Source of the DNA: Mitsuaria sp. GD03876
GTDB lineage: Bacteria > Pseudomonadota > Gammaproteobacteria > Burkholderiales > Burkholderiaceae_C
Direction: 5' to 3'
DNA length: 64,000 bases
Assembly (NCBI RefSeq): GCF_029840635.1
Contig: NZ_JAOCCU010000003.1
Coordinates: forward strand, 62,001 to 126,000
A program made the position numbers and the translations under genes. The notes under the pieces were generated by a model. The model was not told the origin of the DNA, made no database searches, and saw only the letters and a list, made by a program, of their open reading frames with translations. Shown one piece after another: positions 47,048-56,192 of this stretch (positions are counted from its first letter, which is position 1; every line of letters begins with the position of its first letter).

Positions 47048-50000
47048 GGATCGCGTCCGTCATCGCGCGCGGTCTCGCGGCGGCCGCGCTGTGCGTGCCG
47101 CTGGTCGCGGGCGCGGCGTCGCGGCTGCTGTTCCTGAGCGTCGACATCACGCCGGCGGCCAAGCATGCGCTGATCGAGCGCGAGGGCCAGGCGGCCGGCT
47201 TCGAGGTGCGGCAGCTCGAGTACCCGTTGCGCGGCGCGCCGGCCGACCAGGATCCGGCGCTGGCGCGCGCGCTGCGCGAGGCGGACCTCGTCTGGATCGA
47301 TGCGCCGCATGCGACGGCGGAGGCGCGGCTGCACCAGATCGTCGATGGCGCGTTGCAGCGCCTCGCCGTGCCGGCGTCCCGCGTGCTGTGGATCTCCGCC
47401 GGGGAACCGGCCGCGAGCGATCGCAGCCTGCGCGGCTACCTGCAGGCCGGCGGCCCGGCCAACACGCGGACCGCGTTCGCGCTGGCCCGCGCGCAGTTGC
47501 AGGGGCAGCCGGCACCGGACCTCGGTCCGCCGCAGTTGGTCCCGCAACGCGGCATCCACTACCCCGGCGCGCCCCGGCTCTTCGCCGATGCCGCCGAGTT
47601 TCGCGCCTGGGCCGCCTCGCAGGGCCTGAAGGGCGAGCCGGTCGCGGTCCTGCTGCACCGCTATCACTTCGTGCAGGGCAACACCGCCTGGCTCGATCGC
47701 TGGCTGGCGATGTTCCGCCAGCGCGGCCTGCTCGCCTACGCGGCCTTCAGCGGCCAGTTCAGCGACAAGCCCCTGTCCGAGCTGCTCGAGCGCGACGGCC
47801 AGGTGCAGGCGCGCGTCGTCGTCAACCACAGCCTGCTGCCGCAGGGCGCGAGTTTGCAGCCCACCTTCGAGCGCTGGGGCGTCCCGGTGCTGCAGACCCA
47901 GCCCTACCGCCAGGACGCGGCCGCCGCGTGGGAAGGCAGCGAGACCGGCCTCGCCCAATCCGATATCCCGTTCTACTTCGCGCAGCCGGAAGCGGCCGGG
48001 CTGATCGACCCGGTGGTCGTCGTCGCGCATCCGAAGCGCGGCGAGCCCGAGTTGATCGACCGCCAGGCCGCCAGCGTCGCGGGCAAGGCGGCGCGCTGGA
48101 TCGCGCTGCAGACCAAGGCCAACGCGGACAAGCAGCTGGTCGCCTTCGTCTACAACTATCCGCCCGGCGGCAGCAACTTCGGCGCGTCCTTCCTGAACGT
48201 GCCGCGCAGCCTGGCGCGCGTCAGCACCGGCCTGCGCGACGCCGGCTACGCGGTCACGCCGATGGCCGAAGCCGACTGGATCTCCGGCCTCAAGCCGCTG
48301 TTGTCCGCGTACTACCCCGACGCCGACCTGCCGGGCCTGCTCGAAGCCGGCCAGGCCGAGGCCCTGCCGCTGGCGCGCTACACCGCGTGGTTCGACGCCC
48401 TGCCCAAGGCGGTGCGCGATCCCATCGTCGCCCGCTGGGGCACGCCGGCGAGCAGCCGCTACGTCGTGCGCTGGCATGGCGAGCCGGTCGTCGTCATCCC
48501 GCGCCTGAAGCTCGGCGCGCTGACCGTGCTGCCGCAGCCGCCGCGCGAGGAGACGCTGCGCAACGGCCAGGATCCGTTCATGCATCGCTGCAAGACGCCG
48601 CTGTCGCATCACTACCTGGCCACCTACCTGTGGGCGCGGCAGGCCGACGCGGTGATCCACTTCGGCACGCACGGCACGCAGGAATGGGCGCCGGGCAAGG
48701 TCCGCGGGCCCGACGTGATGGACCCGGTCTGGCTGCCGCTGGGCGACGTGCCGGTGATCTATCCCTACATCGTCGACAACCTCGGCGAGGCGCTGACCGC
48801 CAAGCGCCGCGGGCGGGCGCTGATGGTGAGCCATCGGACGCCGAGTTTCGCGCCCGCCGGCTTCAACGCCAGGATGGCCCACATGCATGAGCTGATGCAC
48901 GAGTGGGAGACCGTCGATCCGGGGCCGACGCGGCAGGGGCTGGAGCGCCAGATGATCCAGCAGTTCGTCGAGCACAACCTGCATCGCGATCTGGGCTGGA
49001 CTGCCGAGCAGATCGCGGCGAACTTCAGCGGCTATCTCGAGTTGCTGCATCCCTACCTGGACCGGCTGGCGCAGAGTTCGCAGCCCAAGGGGCTCGCGGT
49101 CTTCGGCGTCGTGCCGGACGAGGACCAGCGCCGCGGCTCCATCCTGCAGCTGCTGCGCGTGCCGTTGATCGAGGCGCTCGGCGAGGACATCGACGAGGCC
49201 TTCCTCATCGATCACGAGGGCGTGGCCAAGGCGCGTCCGGCGCGCTGGCTCGATGTCGCGCTGAAGGACGCGGACGCGGCGAGTCGGCTCGACCTTCGGC
49301 CGTCGTCGGACACCGCGGCCATCGTGCCCAACCGCGCGGCCCGCAAGCCGATCGACCAGGCGGCGCTGCATCAGCTCGCGCTGCGGGCGCAGGAGATGTC
49401 GGCGCGTTTGTCCACCGAGGGCGAGATGCCCGGCCTGCTGCGCGCGCTCGACGGGCGCTTCATTCCCGCGGCCTATGGCGGCGACCTGCTCCGCAATCCG
49501 GAGAGCCTGCCGACCGGGCGCAACCTGACCGGCCTCGACCCGAACCGGCTGCCGACGAAGCAGGCCTTCGAGGCGGCGCAGGCGCTGTTCAAGCGCTGGT
49601 ACGAGGAACAGCGCCAAGCCGGCAGCGCGCCGCGGCGGCTGGCCTTGTCGCTGTGGGCCGGCGAGACGCTGCGCCACCAGGGCGTTATGGAGGCGCAGGC
49701 GCTGGTGGCGCTCGGCGCGGTGCCGGTGTGGGACGCAACCGGGCGGCCGTCGTCGATCAGGCTGCTCGGCCCGGCCGAGCTGGGCCGGCCGCGCGTGGAC
49801 GTGCTGCTGTCCATCACCGGCTCCTACCGCGACCAGTTCCCGGCCTTGATGAAGCTGCTCGACCAGGCGGTGGCCGCGGCGGCCGAGGCCGAGCCGGACA
49901 ACGCCATCGCCAGCAACAACCGCGCGGTCGCGGCCGAGCTGCGCAAGGCCGGGCTCAAGCCGGCGCAGGCGCAGGCGCTGGCGCAGGCCCGCGTCTTCGG

Positions 50001-51087
50001 CAATCCGGCCGGCGACTACGGCACCGGCATCGCCGACGCGGTGCAGGACAACGGGCTCAAGGGCCAGGACGGCCAGACCGATCCGCGTCTGGGCCAGCTG
50101 TTCCTGACCACGATGAGCCAGCCCTATGTCGACGGCGAGCCGGTCAGCGTGCCGGCGGCGCAGGCGCGCGAGGCGCTGGGCGCGCACCTGCGCCACACCG
50201 ACGCGGCGCTGATGTCGCGCAGCAGCCATCTCTACGCGATGGTCAGCAGCGACGATCCGTTCCAGTACCTGGGCGGGCTGGCGGCGGCGGCGAAGGTGGC
50301 CGGCAACACGCGCGGCGTGGCGCTGCACGTCAGCCAGCTGCAGGACGCCGCCGAGCAGCACACCGAGACCGCCTCGCAGGCGATCGCGCTGGAGATGCAG
50401 AGCCGCTACCTGCACCCGGGCTGGCTGCAGGCGCAGAAGGCCGAGGGCTGGGCGGGCGCGCTGCAGGTGCTCAAGGCGGTGCAATACAGCTTCGGCTGGC
50501 AGCACATCGCGCCGGGCACGGTGCGGGCGGATCACTGGCAGAGCTTCTTCGACGTGCTGGTCAAGGACAAGCACAGGCTCGGCCTGCCGGAGTGGCTCAA
50601 GCAGAACCCGCAGGCCTACGCGCAGGCGCTGGAGCGGCTGGTGCAAGCCGACCGGATGGGCTACTGGAAGCCGGACGCGTCCACGAGGCAGGAGCTGGCG
50701 ACGCTGTACCGCGAGCTGACCGCGGCCGCGCCGCTCAGCAACGAGCTGGCCGCGGTGCGGCGCTGGACGGCGGACCAGTTGCCGTCGGCCGTGCCGGCGA
50801 TGCGGCCCGCGGCGCCTGCCGCGGCAGCGCGTCCGTCGGCGAAGGCGCCGGCCCGCGCGACGCCGGCGACCCCGCCGGTGCCGACCGTGCGCGGTCTCGC
50901 GCTGCAGCGCGTGCCGGAGGCGCCCAAGCCGCCGCCGATCGCGATGTCGCCGCGCTCGCTCGAACAGGCGCTCGCCTGGGTCGCGATGGCGCTGCTGATG
51001 TGCGGCGGCGCGATGTGGCAGTCGCGTCGCGCGCCTTCCGATCAGAACAACAACAAGGACCTCGCCCTCGCTCAGGGAACCGCATGA
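47044..51087 (+). CDS. Exported, membrane-anchored CobN/BchH-family chelatase-like protein
   Basis: 1347 residues. CobN core motifs are present (VYNYPPGGSNFGASFLNVPRS; HFGTHGTQEWAPGK; PYIVDNLGEALTAKRRG). Unlike cytoplasmic CobN it starts with a signal peptide (to about AGAAS, residue 25) and ends with a Pro/Ala-rich stretch, one helix (SLEQALAWVAMALLMCGGAM) and a short RR tail, so the large domain should be periplasmic and tethered to the inner membrane. With the ExbB-like and DUF2149 genes before it and a TonB receptor overlapping its stop, it resembles the HmuS-type envelope chelatases of hmu haem loci more than the CobNST cobaltochelatase. Metal insertion and metal removal are both possible. 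Confidence 0.85.
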   Translation: MRIASVIARGLAAAALCVPLVAGAASRLLFLSVDITPAAKHALIEREGQAAGFEVRQLEYPLRGAPADQDPALARALREADLVWIDAPHATAEARLHQIVDGALQRLAVPASRVLWISAGEPAASDRSLRGYLQAGGPANTRTAFALARAQLQGQPAPDLGPPQLVPQRGIHYPGAPRLFADAAEFRAWAASQGLKGEPVAVLLHRYHFVQGNTAWLDRWLAMFRQRGLLAYAAFSGQFSDKPLSELLERDGQVQARVVVNHSLLPQGASLQPTFERWGVPVLQTQPYRQDAAAAWEGSETGLAQSDIPFYFAQPEAAGLIDPVVVVAHPKRGEPELIDRQAASVAGKAARWIALQTKANADKQLVAFVYNYPPGGSNFGASFLNVPRSLARVSTGLRDAGYAVTPMAEADWISGLKPLLSAYYPDADLPGLLEAGQAEALPLARYTAWFDALPKAVRDPIVARWGTPASSRYVVRWHGEPVVVIPRLKLGALTVLPQPPREETLRNGQDPFMHRCKTPLSHHYLATYLWARQADAVIHFGTHGTQEWAPGKVRGPDVMDPVWLPLGDVPVIYPYIVDNLGEALTAKRRGRALMVSHRTPSFAPAGFNARMAHMHELMHEWETVDPGPTRQGLERQMIQQFVEHNLHRDLGWTAEQIAANFSGYLELLHPYLDRLAQSSQPKGLAVFGVVPDEDQRRGSILQLLRVPLIEALGEDIDEAFLIDHEGVAKARPARWLDVALKDADAASRLDLRPSSDTAAIVPNRAARKPIDQAALHQLALRAQEMSARLSTEGEMPGLLRALDGRFIPAAYGGDLLRNPESLPTGRNLTGLDPNRLPTKQAFEAAQALFKRWYEEQRQAGSAPRRLALSLWAGETLRHQGVMEAQALVALGAVPVWDATGRPSSIRLLGPAELGRPRVDVLLSITGSYRDQFPALMKLLDQAVAAAAEAEPDNAIASNNRAVAAELRKAGLKPAQAQALAQARVFGNPAGDYGTGIADAVQDNGLKGQDGQTDPRLGQLFLTTMSQPYVDGEPVSVPAAQAREALGAHLRHTDAALMSRSSHLYAMVSSDDPFQYLGGLAAAAKVAGNTRGVALHVSQLQDAAEQHTETASQAIALEMQSRYLHPGWLQAQKAEGWAGALQVLKAVQYSFGWQHIAPGTVRADHWQSFFDVLVKDKHRLGLPEWLKQNPQAYAQALERLVQADRMGYWKPDASTRQELATLYRELTAAAPLSNELAAVRRWTADQLPSAVPAMRPAAPAAAARPSAKAPARATPATPPVPTVRGLALQRVPEAPKPPPIAMSPRSLEQALAWVAMALLMCGGAMWQSRRAPSDQNNNKDLALAQGTA

Positions 51088-53300
51088 CCTCGAAGAACTC
51101 GAACGACACGAACCGCCGCAGGACCGCCCGCATCGGGCAGGTGCCGTCGCGCCTCGCCGCCATCGCCGGAGCGATGACGGTGTTCGCCGGCGCGGTCCAA
51201 GCCCAAGCCCAAGCACAGGCCCAAGCACAAGGACAGCCGCAGGCGCAGGCGCAGGACGCGCCCTCCGCGTCGGCCGACCCGGCGTCGTCCCGCACGCTCG
51301 ACACCGTGCGCGTCAGCAGCCGCGCCCAGCTGGGCGAGGCCGCCAGCGCCTCCGAGGGCGAGGTCGGCGTCGAGCGCCTGGCGCTGCGTCCGCTGCTGCG
51401 CCCGGCCGAGCTGCTCGAGGCGATGCCCGGCATGACCGTCACGCAGCACAGCGGCGACGGCAAGGCCAACCAGTACTTCCTGCGCGGCTACAACCTCGAC
51501 CACGGCAGCGACTTCGCGACCTTCGTGCTCGGCATGCCGGTCAACATGGCCAGCCACGCGCATGGCCAGGGCTACATGGACCTGAACTTCCTGGTCCCCG
51601 AGCTGGTCGACAGCCTGCGCTACCGCAAGGGCGCATTCGCGGCCGAGGACGGCGACTTCGCGACGACCGGCGCCTCGCGCATCGGCTACGCGAGCGAGAT
51701 CGACCGGCCCTACGCGCAGTTGACCGCCGGCCCCTACGGCTACCAGCGCGCGCTGGCCGCGGGCAGCGTGAAGGTCGGCGCCGGCTGGACGCTGCTGGGC
51801 GCGGTCGAGGGCAGCCGCTACGACGGCCCCTGGGACCAGCCCGAGGACCTGCACCGCCGCAACGCGGTGCTGCGCCTGACGCGCGGCGACGAGCGCAACG
51901 GCGCGCACGTCGACCTGCTGAGCTACAGCGCCGGCTGGCGCGCCAGCGAGCATGTGCCCCAACGCGCGATCGACAGCGGCGAGATCGGCCGCTACGGCAC
52001 GCTGTCGCCCAACGACGGCGGCCGCACGCACCGGCATTCGCTCAGCGGCGGCCTCGCCTACAACCAGGGCAGCGGCCAGTGGACGGCGGACGCCTGGGTG
52101 ATCGACTACGCGCTGAACCTGTTCTCCGCGCCGTCGGGTTTCATCAACGGCCCGGGCGGCGACCAGCACGAGCAGGCCGACCACCGCACGCTGTGGGGCG
52201 GCTCGCTCAAGCACCAGCTGCCGGCCGCCTGGCTGCCGGCCGGCCAGCAACTCAGCTGGGGCCTGCAGTGGCGCCATGACCGCATCGGCACGCTCGGCCT
52301 GTACGACACCGTCGACCGCGTCCGCACCCACGCCGTGCGCGAGGACCGCGTCACGCAGGACAGCGCCGGCCTCTTCGTCGAGCTGGGCAGCCGCTGGACC
52401 GACTGGCTGCGCAGCACCGTCGGCGGGCGCTGGGACACGATGCGCGCCACGATCACGCCCACCGGCGGCGAGTTCAACCTGGACAACGGCGGCAAGGCGC
52501 GGCAATCGCAGTTCAGCCCGAAGCTGGGCCTGATCGCGCGCGTGGCGGCCGACACCGAGGTCTACCTGCACTGGGCGCGGGCCTTCCGCTCCAACGACGC
52601 GCGCGGCGCGACGACGAAGGTCAACCCGGCCGACGGCGGCGCCACCGATCCGCTGCCGCTGCTGGCGCGGACCAAGAGCGCGGAGCTGGGCCTGCGCACC
52701 AAGCCCGCGTCGAACTGGACGACCAGCCTGGCGCTGTGGCAGGCCAACCTGGCGTCGGAGCTGGTCTTCGTCGGCGACGAGGGCGTGACCGAGGCGCGCG
52801 GCGCGTCCCGGCGCGTCGGGCTGGAGTGGTCCAACGACGTGCAGGCCGGCCGCGACTGGCTGATCGACGCCGATGTCGCCTGGTCCCGCGCGCGCTTCGT
52901 CGACACGACGACCAACGACTTCGGCAGCGGCCGGCGCGTGCCCAACGCGGTGCCGCTGTCGGCGTCGATGTCGGCCAACTGGGCGCCGGCCGGGCGGTGG
53001 TCCAGCGGTTTCAAGCTGCGCTACCTCGGCGCCTACGCGCTCGAGGAGACCGGCACGCAGCAGTCCAAGGCCGTCTTCACCGCCAACTGGCGGCTGGGCT
53101 ACCAGGTCAACGACCGCTGGCAGCTCGGCCTGGACGTGCTCAACGTCTTCGACACCAAGGCCAACGACATCGAGTACTGGGGAGCCGCCTGCACGCGCGC
53201 CGAGGGCGCGGGCTGCAACGGCGGCGCCGGCATCGACGGGCGGCTGGTCCACCCGATGGAACCGCGCACCTTCCGCCTCAGCCTGCGCGCGCGGATCTGA
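51084..53300 (+). CDS. TonB-dependent receptor linked to the CobN-like chelatase
   Basis: 738 residues. Signal peptide, then a Gln-Ala repeat (codons 39-55), TonB-box-like LDTVRVSSR, plug (AELLEAMPGMTVTQHSGDGKANQYFLRG in parts, DHGSDFATFVLGMPVNM) and a barrel with ASRRVGLEWSNDV and a C-terminal FRLSLRARI. Its plug with MASHAHGQGYMDLNFLVPELV differs from BtuB, so a second substrate (another corrinoid, tetrapyrrole or metal chelate) is likely. ATGA overlap with the chelatase gene ties the two. Confidence 0.9.
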   Translation: MTSKNSNDTNRRRTARIGQVPSRLAAIAGAMTVFAGAVQAQAQAQAQAQGQPQAQAQDAPSASADPASSRTLDTVRVSSRAQLGEAASASEGEVGVERLALRPLLRPAELLEAMPGMTVTQHSGDGKANQYFLRGYNLDHGSDFATFVLGMPVNMASHAHGQGYMDLNFLVPELVDSLRYRKGAFAAEDGDFATTGASRIGYASEIDRPYAQLTAGPYGYQRALAAGSVKVGAGWTLLGAVEGSRYDGPWDQPEDLHRRNAVLRLTRGDERNGAHVDLLSYSAGWRASEHVPQRAIDSGEIGRYGTLSPNDGGRTHRHSLSGGLAYNQGSGQWTADAWVIDYALNLFSAPSGFINGPGGDQHEQADHRTLWGGSLKHQLPAAWLPAGQQLSWGLQWRHDRIGTLGLYDTVDRVRTHAVREDRVTQDSAGLFVELGSRWTDWLRSTVGGRWDTMRATITPTGGEFNLDNGGKARQSQFSPKLGLIARVAADTEVYLHWARAFRSNDARGATTKVNPADGGATDPLPLLARTKSAELGLRTKPASNWTTSLALWQANLASELVFVGDEGVTEARGASRRVGLEWSNDVQAGRDWLIDADVAWSRARFVDTTTNDFGSGRRVPNAVPLSASMSANWAPAGRWSSGFKLRYLGAYALEETGTQQSKAVFTANWRLGYQVNDRWQLGLDVLNVFDTKANDIEYWGAACTRAEGAGCNGGAGIDGRLVHPMEPRTFRLSLRARI
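51198..51248 (+). repeat. Gln-Ala codon repeat at the receptor signal-peptide junction
   Basis: Seventeen codons of CAA/CAG alternating mostly with GCC/GCA/GCG. A 6-bp period keeps frame, so copy number can vary without breaking the gene. Confidence 0.8.
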
Positions 53301-53321
53301 ACCTGCTTCCGGAGCCAAGAC

Positions 53322-53891
53322 ATGGAAATCGAACAACCGCCCGTCGACCGCGAACGCATCATCCCCAGCGGCGAGCGCCGCGGCCTGGTGCTGGTGCACA
53401 CCGGCAACGGCAAGGGCAAGAGCACGGCCGCCTTCGGGCTGGCGCTGCGCGCGCATGGGCGCGGCAAGAAGGTCCACATCTACCAGTTCATGAAGGTGCC
53501 CAGCGCGCGCTTCGGCGAGCACCGGCTGTTCGAGCAGATCGGCGTGCCGATCGAGGGGCTCGGGGACGGGTTCTCGTGGAAGAGCAAGGACCTGGAGGTG
53601 TCGGCGCAACTGGCCCGCGACGGCTGGGAGCGCGCGAGGGCCACGATCATGGGCGGGGAGCACTTCCTCGTCGTGCTCGATGAAATCATGTATCCGCTGC
53701 GGTACGGCTGGCTGTCGCTGGAGCCGGTGCTGGACACGCTGCGCGACCGGCCGCCGCACGTGCATGTCTGCCTCACCGGCCGCGGCGCGCCCCAGGAACT
53801 GATCGACCTGGCCGACACCGTGACCGAAATGACGATGGTGAAACACCACTTCAAAGCCGGTGTCCCAGCACAACGAGGAATCGAAGACTGA
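53322..53891 (+). CDS. cobO: Corrinoid adenosyltransferase
   Basis: 189 residues of the CobA/CobO/BtuR type: HTGNGKGKSTAAFGLALRA is the P-loop, VVLDEIMYPLRYGWL and HVHVCLTGRGAPQELIDLADTVTEM (quoted in parts) are conserved. It adds the adenosyl group to cob(I)yrinate diamide or cobinamide. It follows the receptor after 21 bases. Confidence 0.96.
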   Translation: MEIEQPPVDRERIIPSGERRGLVLVHTGNGKGKSTAAFGLALRAHGRGKKVHIYQFMKVPSARFGEHRLFEQIGVPIEGLGDGFSWKSKDLEVSAQLARDGWERARATIMGGEHFLVVLDEIMYPLRYGWLSLEPVLDTLRDRPPHVHVCLTGRGAPQELIDLADTVTEMTMVKHHFKAGVPAQRGIED

Positions 53892-53941
53892 CGCGGCCGC
53901 TCATGACGGCAGAATCCGCCCACTCGTCGTTGCAAATGCTC

Positions 53942-53960
53942 GCCGTAGCCCCGCTACGGC
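53942..53960. repeat. REP-like hairpin between cobO and cobD
   Basis: GCCGTAGC-CCC-GCTACGGC, perfect 8-bp arms, extended outwards by imperfect GCAAATG / CTTTGC arms (about 53932-53970). Intergenic palindromes of this appearance are scattered in many Burkholderiales genomes. Confidence 0.6.
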
Positions 53961-54033
53961 TGCGCTTTGCGCCTAGATTGGACGGATCCTGCCGCCCTGC
54001 TCGACCACGTCAGGTGGCTCACTTTTTCGCGCG

Positions 54034-55071
54034 ATGACTCCCCTTTCCTGGCTCCCCGCCCTCGCGATTCCCGTCGCGCTGCTGCTCGATCGCCATTGCG
54101 GCGAGCCGCCAGCCGCCATGCATCCGGTCGTCGGCATGGGGCGCTTCCTGGCCCTCTTCGGGGATCGGCTGTGCGCGATGTCGGCCAAGGCCGCTTTTCT
54201 CGGCGGCGCGCTCGCGTGGACGCTGGGTGTCGTGCTCGTCGGCGCGGTCGCGGTGGCGATCGAACTGGCGGTGATCCATGGCGTCGAGCCCTGGCTCGGC
54301 GGCTGGCATCTCGCCGTCGCGGCGCTGCTGATGGGCGCGGCGCTCAAGCCGATGCTCGCGTGGCGCATGCTGCGCGACGAGGTCGGCGCCGTGGAGACCG
54401 CGCTCGCGCGCTCGCTCGACGACGGGCGCCAGCGCCTGTCCCGCCTCGTCAGCCGCGACACCCGCGCGCTCTCCGCCACCGAGGTCCGCGAGACCGCGAT
54501 CGAAACGCTCGCCGAGAACCTCAACGATTCCGTCGTCGCGCCGCTGCTCTGGTTCATGGTGGCCGGCCTGCCAGGCGCGGCGATCTACCGCTTCGCCAAC
54601 ACCGCCGACGCGATGTGGGGCTACCGCGGCCGCTGGGAATGGGCCGGCAAGTGGGCCGCCCGCGCCGACGACGTGCTGTCCTGGATCCCGGCGCGGCTCA
54701 CCGCCCTCGCGCTGCTGGCCATGCGGCCGGCCCTGCTCGCCCGGCTGCCGCGCGAAGCGGCGCGCACGCCCTCGCCCAACGGCGGCTGGCCGATGGGCGC
54801 GATGGCCCTGCGCCTGGACCGCGCGCTGAGCAAGCCCGGCGTCTACCGCCTGCACACGACGGGCGGCGAGGTCGTCGCCGGCGACATCGCCACCGCGCAA
54901 CGCCTGGCCGGCAGCGCGCTGTTCGGCCTGGCCGTGCTGATCGCGCTCGGCGCCGCGGCCCTGCGCGGCGGATTCGCCGGCACGCTCGGCCTGCTGGGCG
55001 CGAGCCTCGGCCACGCGGTCGACCTGGCGCTCGCTCCCGCGCTGGCTGTCGGTCCCGGAGCCTCGCGATGA
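54034..55071 (+). CDS. cobD: Adenosylcobinamide-phosphate synthase (CbiB/CobD)
   Basis: 345 residues, polytopic. DRHCGEPPAAMHPVVGMGR, ETAIETLAENLNDSVVAPLLW and FANTADAMWGYRG are family signatures. It joins the aminopropanol (phosphate) arm to adenosylcobyrate at the inner membrane. Stop overlaps the next gene by ATGA. Confidence 0.95.
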   Translation: MTPLSWLPALAIPVALLLDRHCGEPPAAMHPVVGMGRFLALFGDRLCAMSAKAAFLGGALAWTLGVVLVGAVAVAIELAVIHGVEPWLGGWHLAVAALLMGAALKPMLAWRMLRDEVGAVETALARSLDDGRQRLSRLVSRDTRALSATEVRETAIETLAENLNDSVVAPLLWFMVAGLPGAAIYRFANTADAMWGYRGRWEWAGKWAARADDVLSWIPARLTALALLAMRPALLARLPREAARTPSPNGGWPMGAMALRLDRALSKPGVYRLHTTGGEVVAGDIATAQRLAGSALFGLAVLIALGAAALRGGFAGTLGLLGASLGHAVDLALAPALAVGPGASR

Positions 55072-56192
55072 ACCGCTTCCCTCACCTCCTGCCCCTGACC
55101 CACGGCGGCACCGACGCGGGACTGCCGGTGCGCCACGACTTCTCCACCAACGCGCACCCGCTGGGCCCGCCGCCGGCGGCGCTGGACGCGGTGCTGCGCG
55201 CCGACCGGCTGCGTTATCCCGATCCCGCCTACACGGCGCTGCGCGCGCGCCTGGGCGCCTGGCACGGCGTCGAGGCCGACCGCGTGCTGCCGGCCTCCGG
55301 CGGCTCCGAGGCGATCCGCCGGCTGACGCTGGCGGCGATGCTGTCCGGCGTCACCCGCGTGTGCGTGCCGCGGCCCGGCTTCGGCGACTACGCCGCCGCC
55401 GCGCACGCGCTCGGCCTGCAGGTGACCGGCTACGAGGACGCGTTCCAGCTGGCCGACGCGCTGACGCTGCCCTCGCTGGTCTGGGTCTGCGATCCCAACA
55501 ACCCGACCGGCGGCAGCTTCGACCAGGCCGAATGGACCGCGGTGGCGCTGGCGCTCGGCCAGAGCGGCTCGCAGCTGGTCGTCGACCAGGCCTACGGCGC
55601 GATGCGGCTGGCCGGCGGCTGCGCGCTGCCGCGGCCGATCGCCGACGGCGCCTGGCGGCTCGTCTGCCCCAACAAGGCCTTCGGCCTGACCGGCGTGCGC
55701 GGCGCCTACCTGATCGGCCCGCGCGACGGCCTGTGGATCGACCGCGTCGCGGAACTCGCGCCGAGCTGGGTGCTGGCCGCCGAGGGCCAGGCCTTGCTCG
55801 AGGCCTGGACCACGCCGTCGATCCGCGACGAGCTCGACGCCTCGCTGCCGCTGCTGCGGGAATGGCGCGGCCGGCAGTGGGACCGCATGGCGGCGATGGG
55901 CTTCGACCAGATCGACGGCGGCGTCGCCAACTTCTGGCTGGCCGCCCTGCCGGCGCCGTGGCAATCGACGCCGGAACCGCTGCTCGAGGGCCTGCGCGCG
56001 CTGGGCATCAAGCTGCGCGACGCCACCTCCTTCGGCCTGCCGGGCCTGGTACGGGTGTCGGTGCAGGCGCCCGACGCGGTCGACGCGCTGGAGGCGGCGA
56101 TGCGCACCTTCGGCGGCCGCGCGCCGATGCCGCCGCTGCCGTCGGCCCACGGCGCCTTCGACACCACCCATGCGCTGGGAGACACGCGATGA
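55068..56192 (+). CDS. cobC: Threonine-phosphate decarboxylase-like PLP enzyme (CobC)
   Basis: 374 residues, fold type I aminotransferase: HDFSTNAHPLGPPPAAL, ASGGSEAIRRLTLAAM, VCDPNNPTGG, and PNKAFGLTGVRGAY with the probable PLP Lys. It supplies (R)-1-amino-2-propanol phosphate for the cobinamide side chain. The place between cobD and cobQ with 4-base overlaps on both sides supports the assignment over histidinol-phosphate aminotransferase. Confidence 0.93.
   Translation: MNRFPHLLPLTHGGTDAGLPVRHDFSTNAHPLGPPPAALDAVLRADRLRYPDPAYTALRARLGAWHGVEADRVLPASGGSEAIRRLTLAAMLSGVTRVCVPRPGFGDYAAAAHALGLQVTGYEDAFQLADALTLPSLVWVCDPNNPTGGSFDQAEWTAVALALGQSGSQLVVDQAYGAMRLAGGCALPRPIADGAWRLVCPNKAFGLTGVRGAYLIGPRDGLWIDRVAELAPSWVLAAEGQALLEAWTTPSIRDELDASLPLLREWRGRQWDRMAAMGFDQIDGGVANFWLAALPAPWQSTPEPLLEGLRALGIKLRDATSFGLPGLVRVSVQAPDAVDALEAAMRTFGGRAPMPPLPSAHGAFDTTHALGDTR

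Noticed and set aside
47044-51087. Plain assignment as cytoplasmic cobaltochelatase CobN
   Set aside because: Signal peptide, C-terminal membrane anchor and ExbB/DUF2149 neighbours, with no CobS/CobT, do not fit.
47011-51228. A 1400-codon minus-strand open frame opposite the CobN-like gene
   Set aside because: Low-complexity Arg/Leu/Gly composition, no conserved motif, and it covers a gene with unmistakable CobN motifs.
51072-53873. A 930-codon minus-strand open frame opposite the second TonB receptor
   Set aside because: Same shadow pattern; the sense strand has signal peptide, plug and barrel features.
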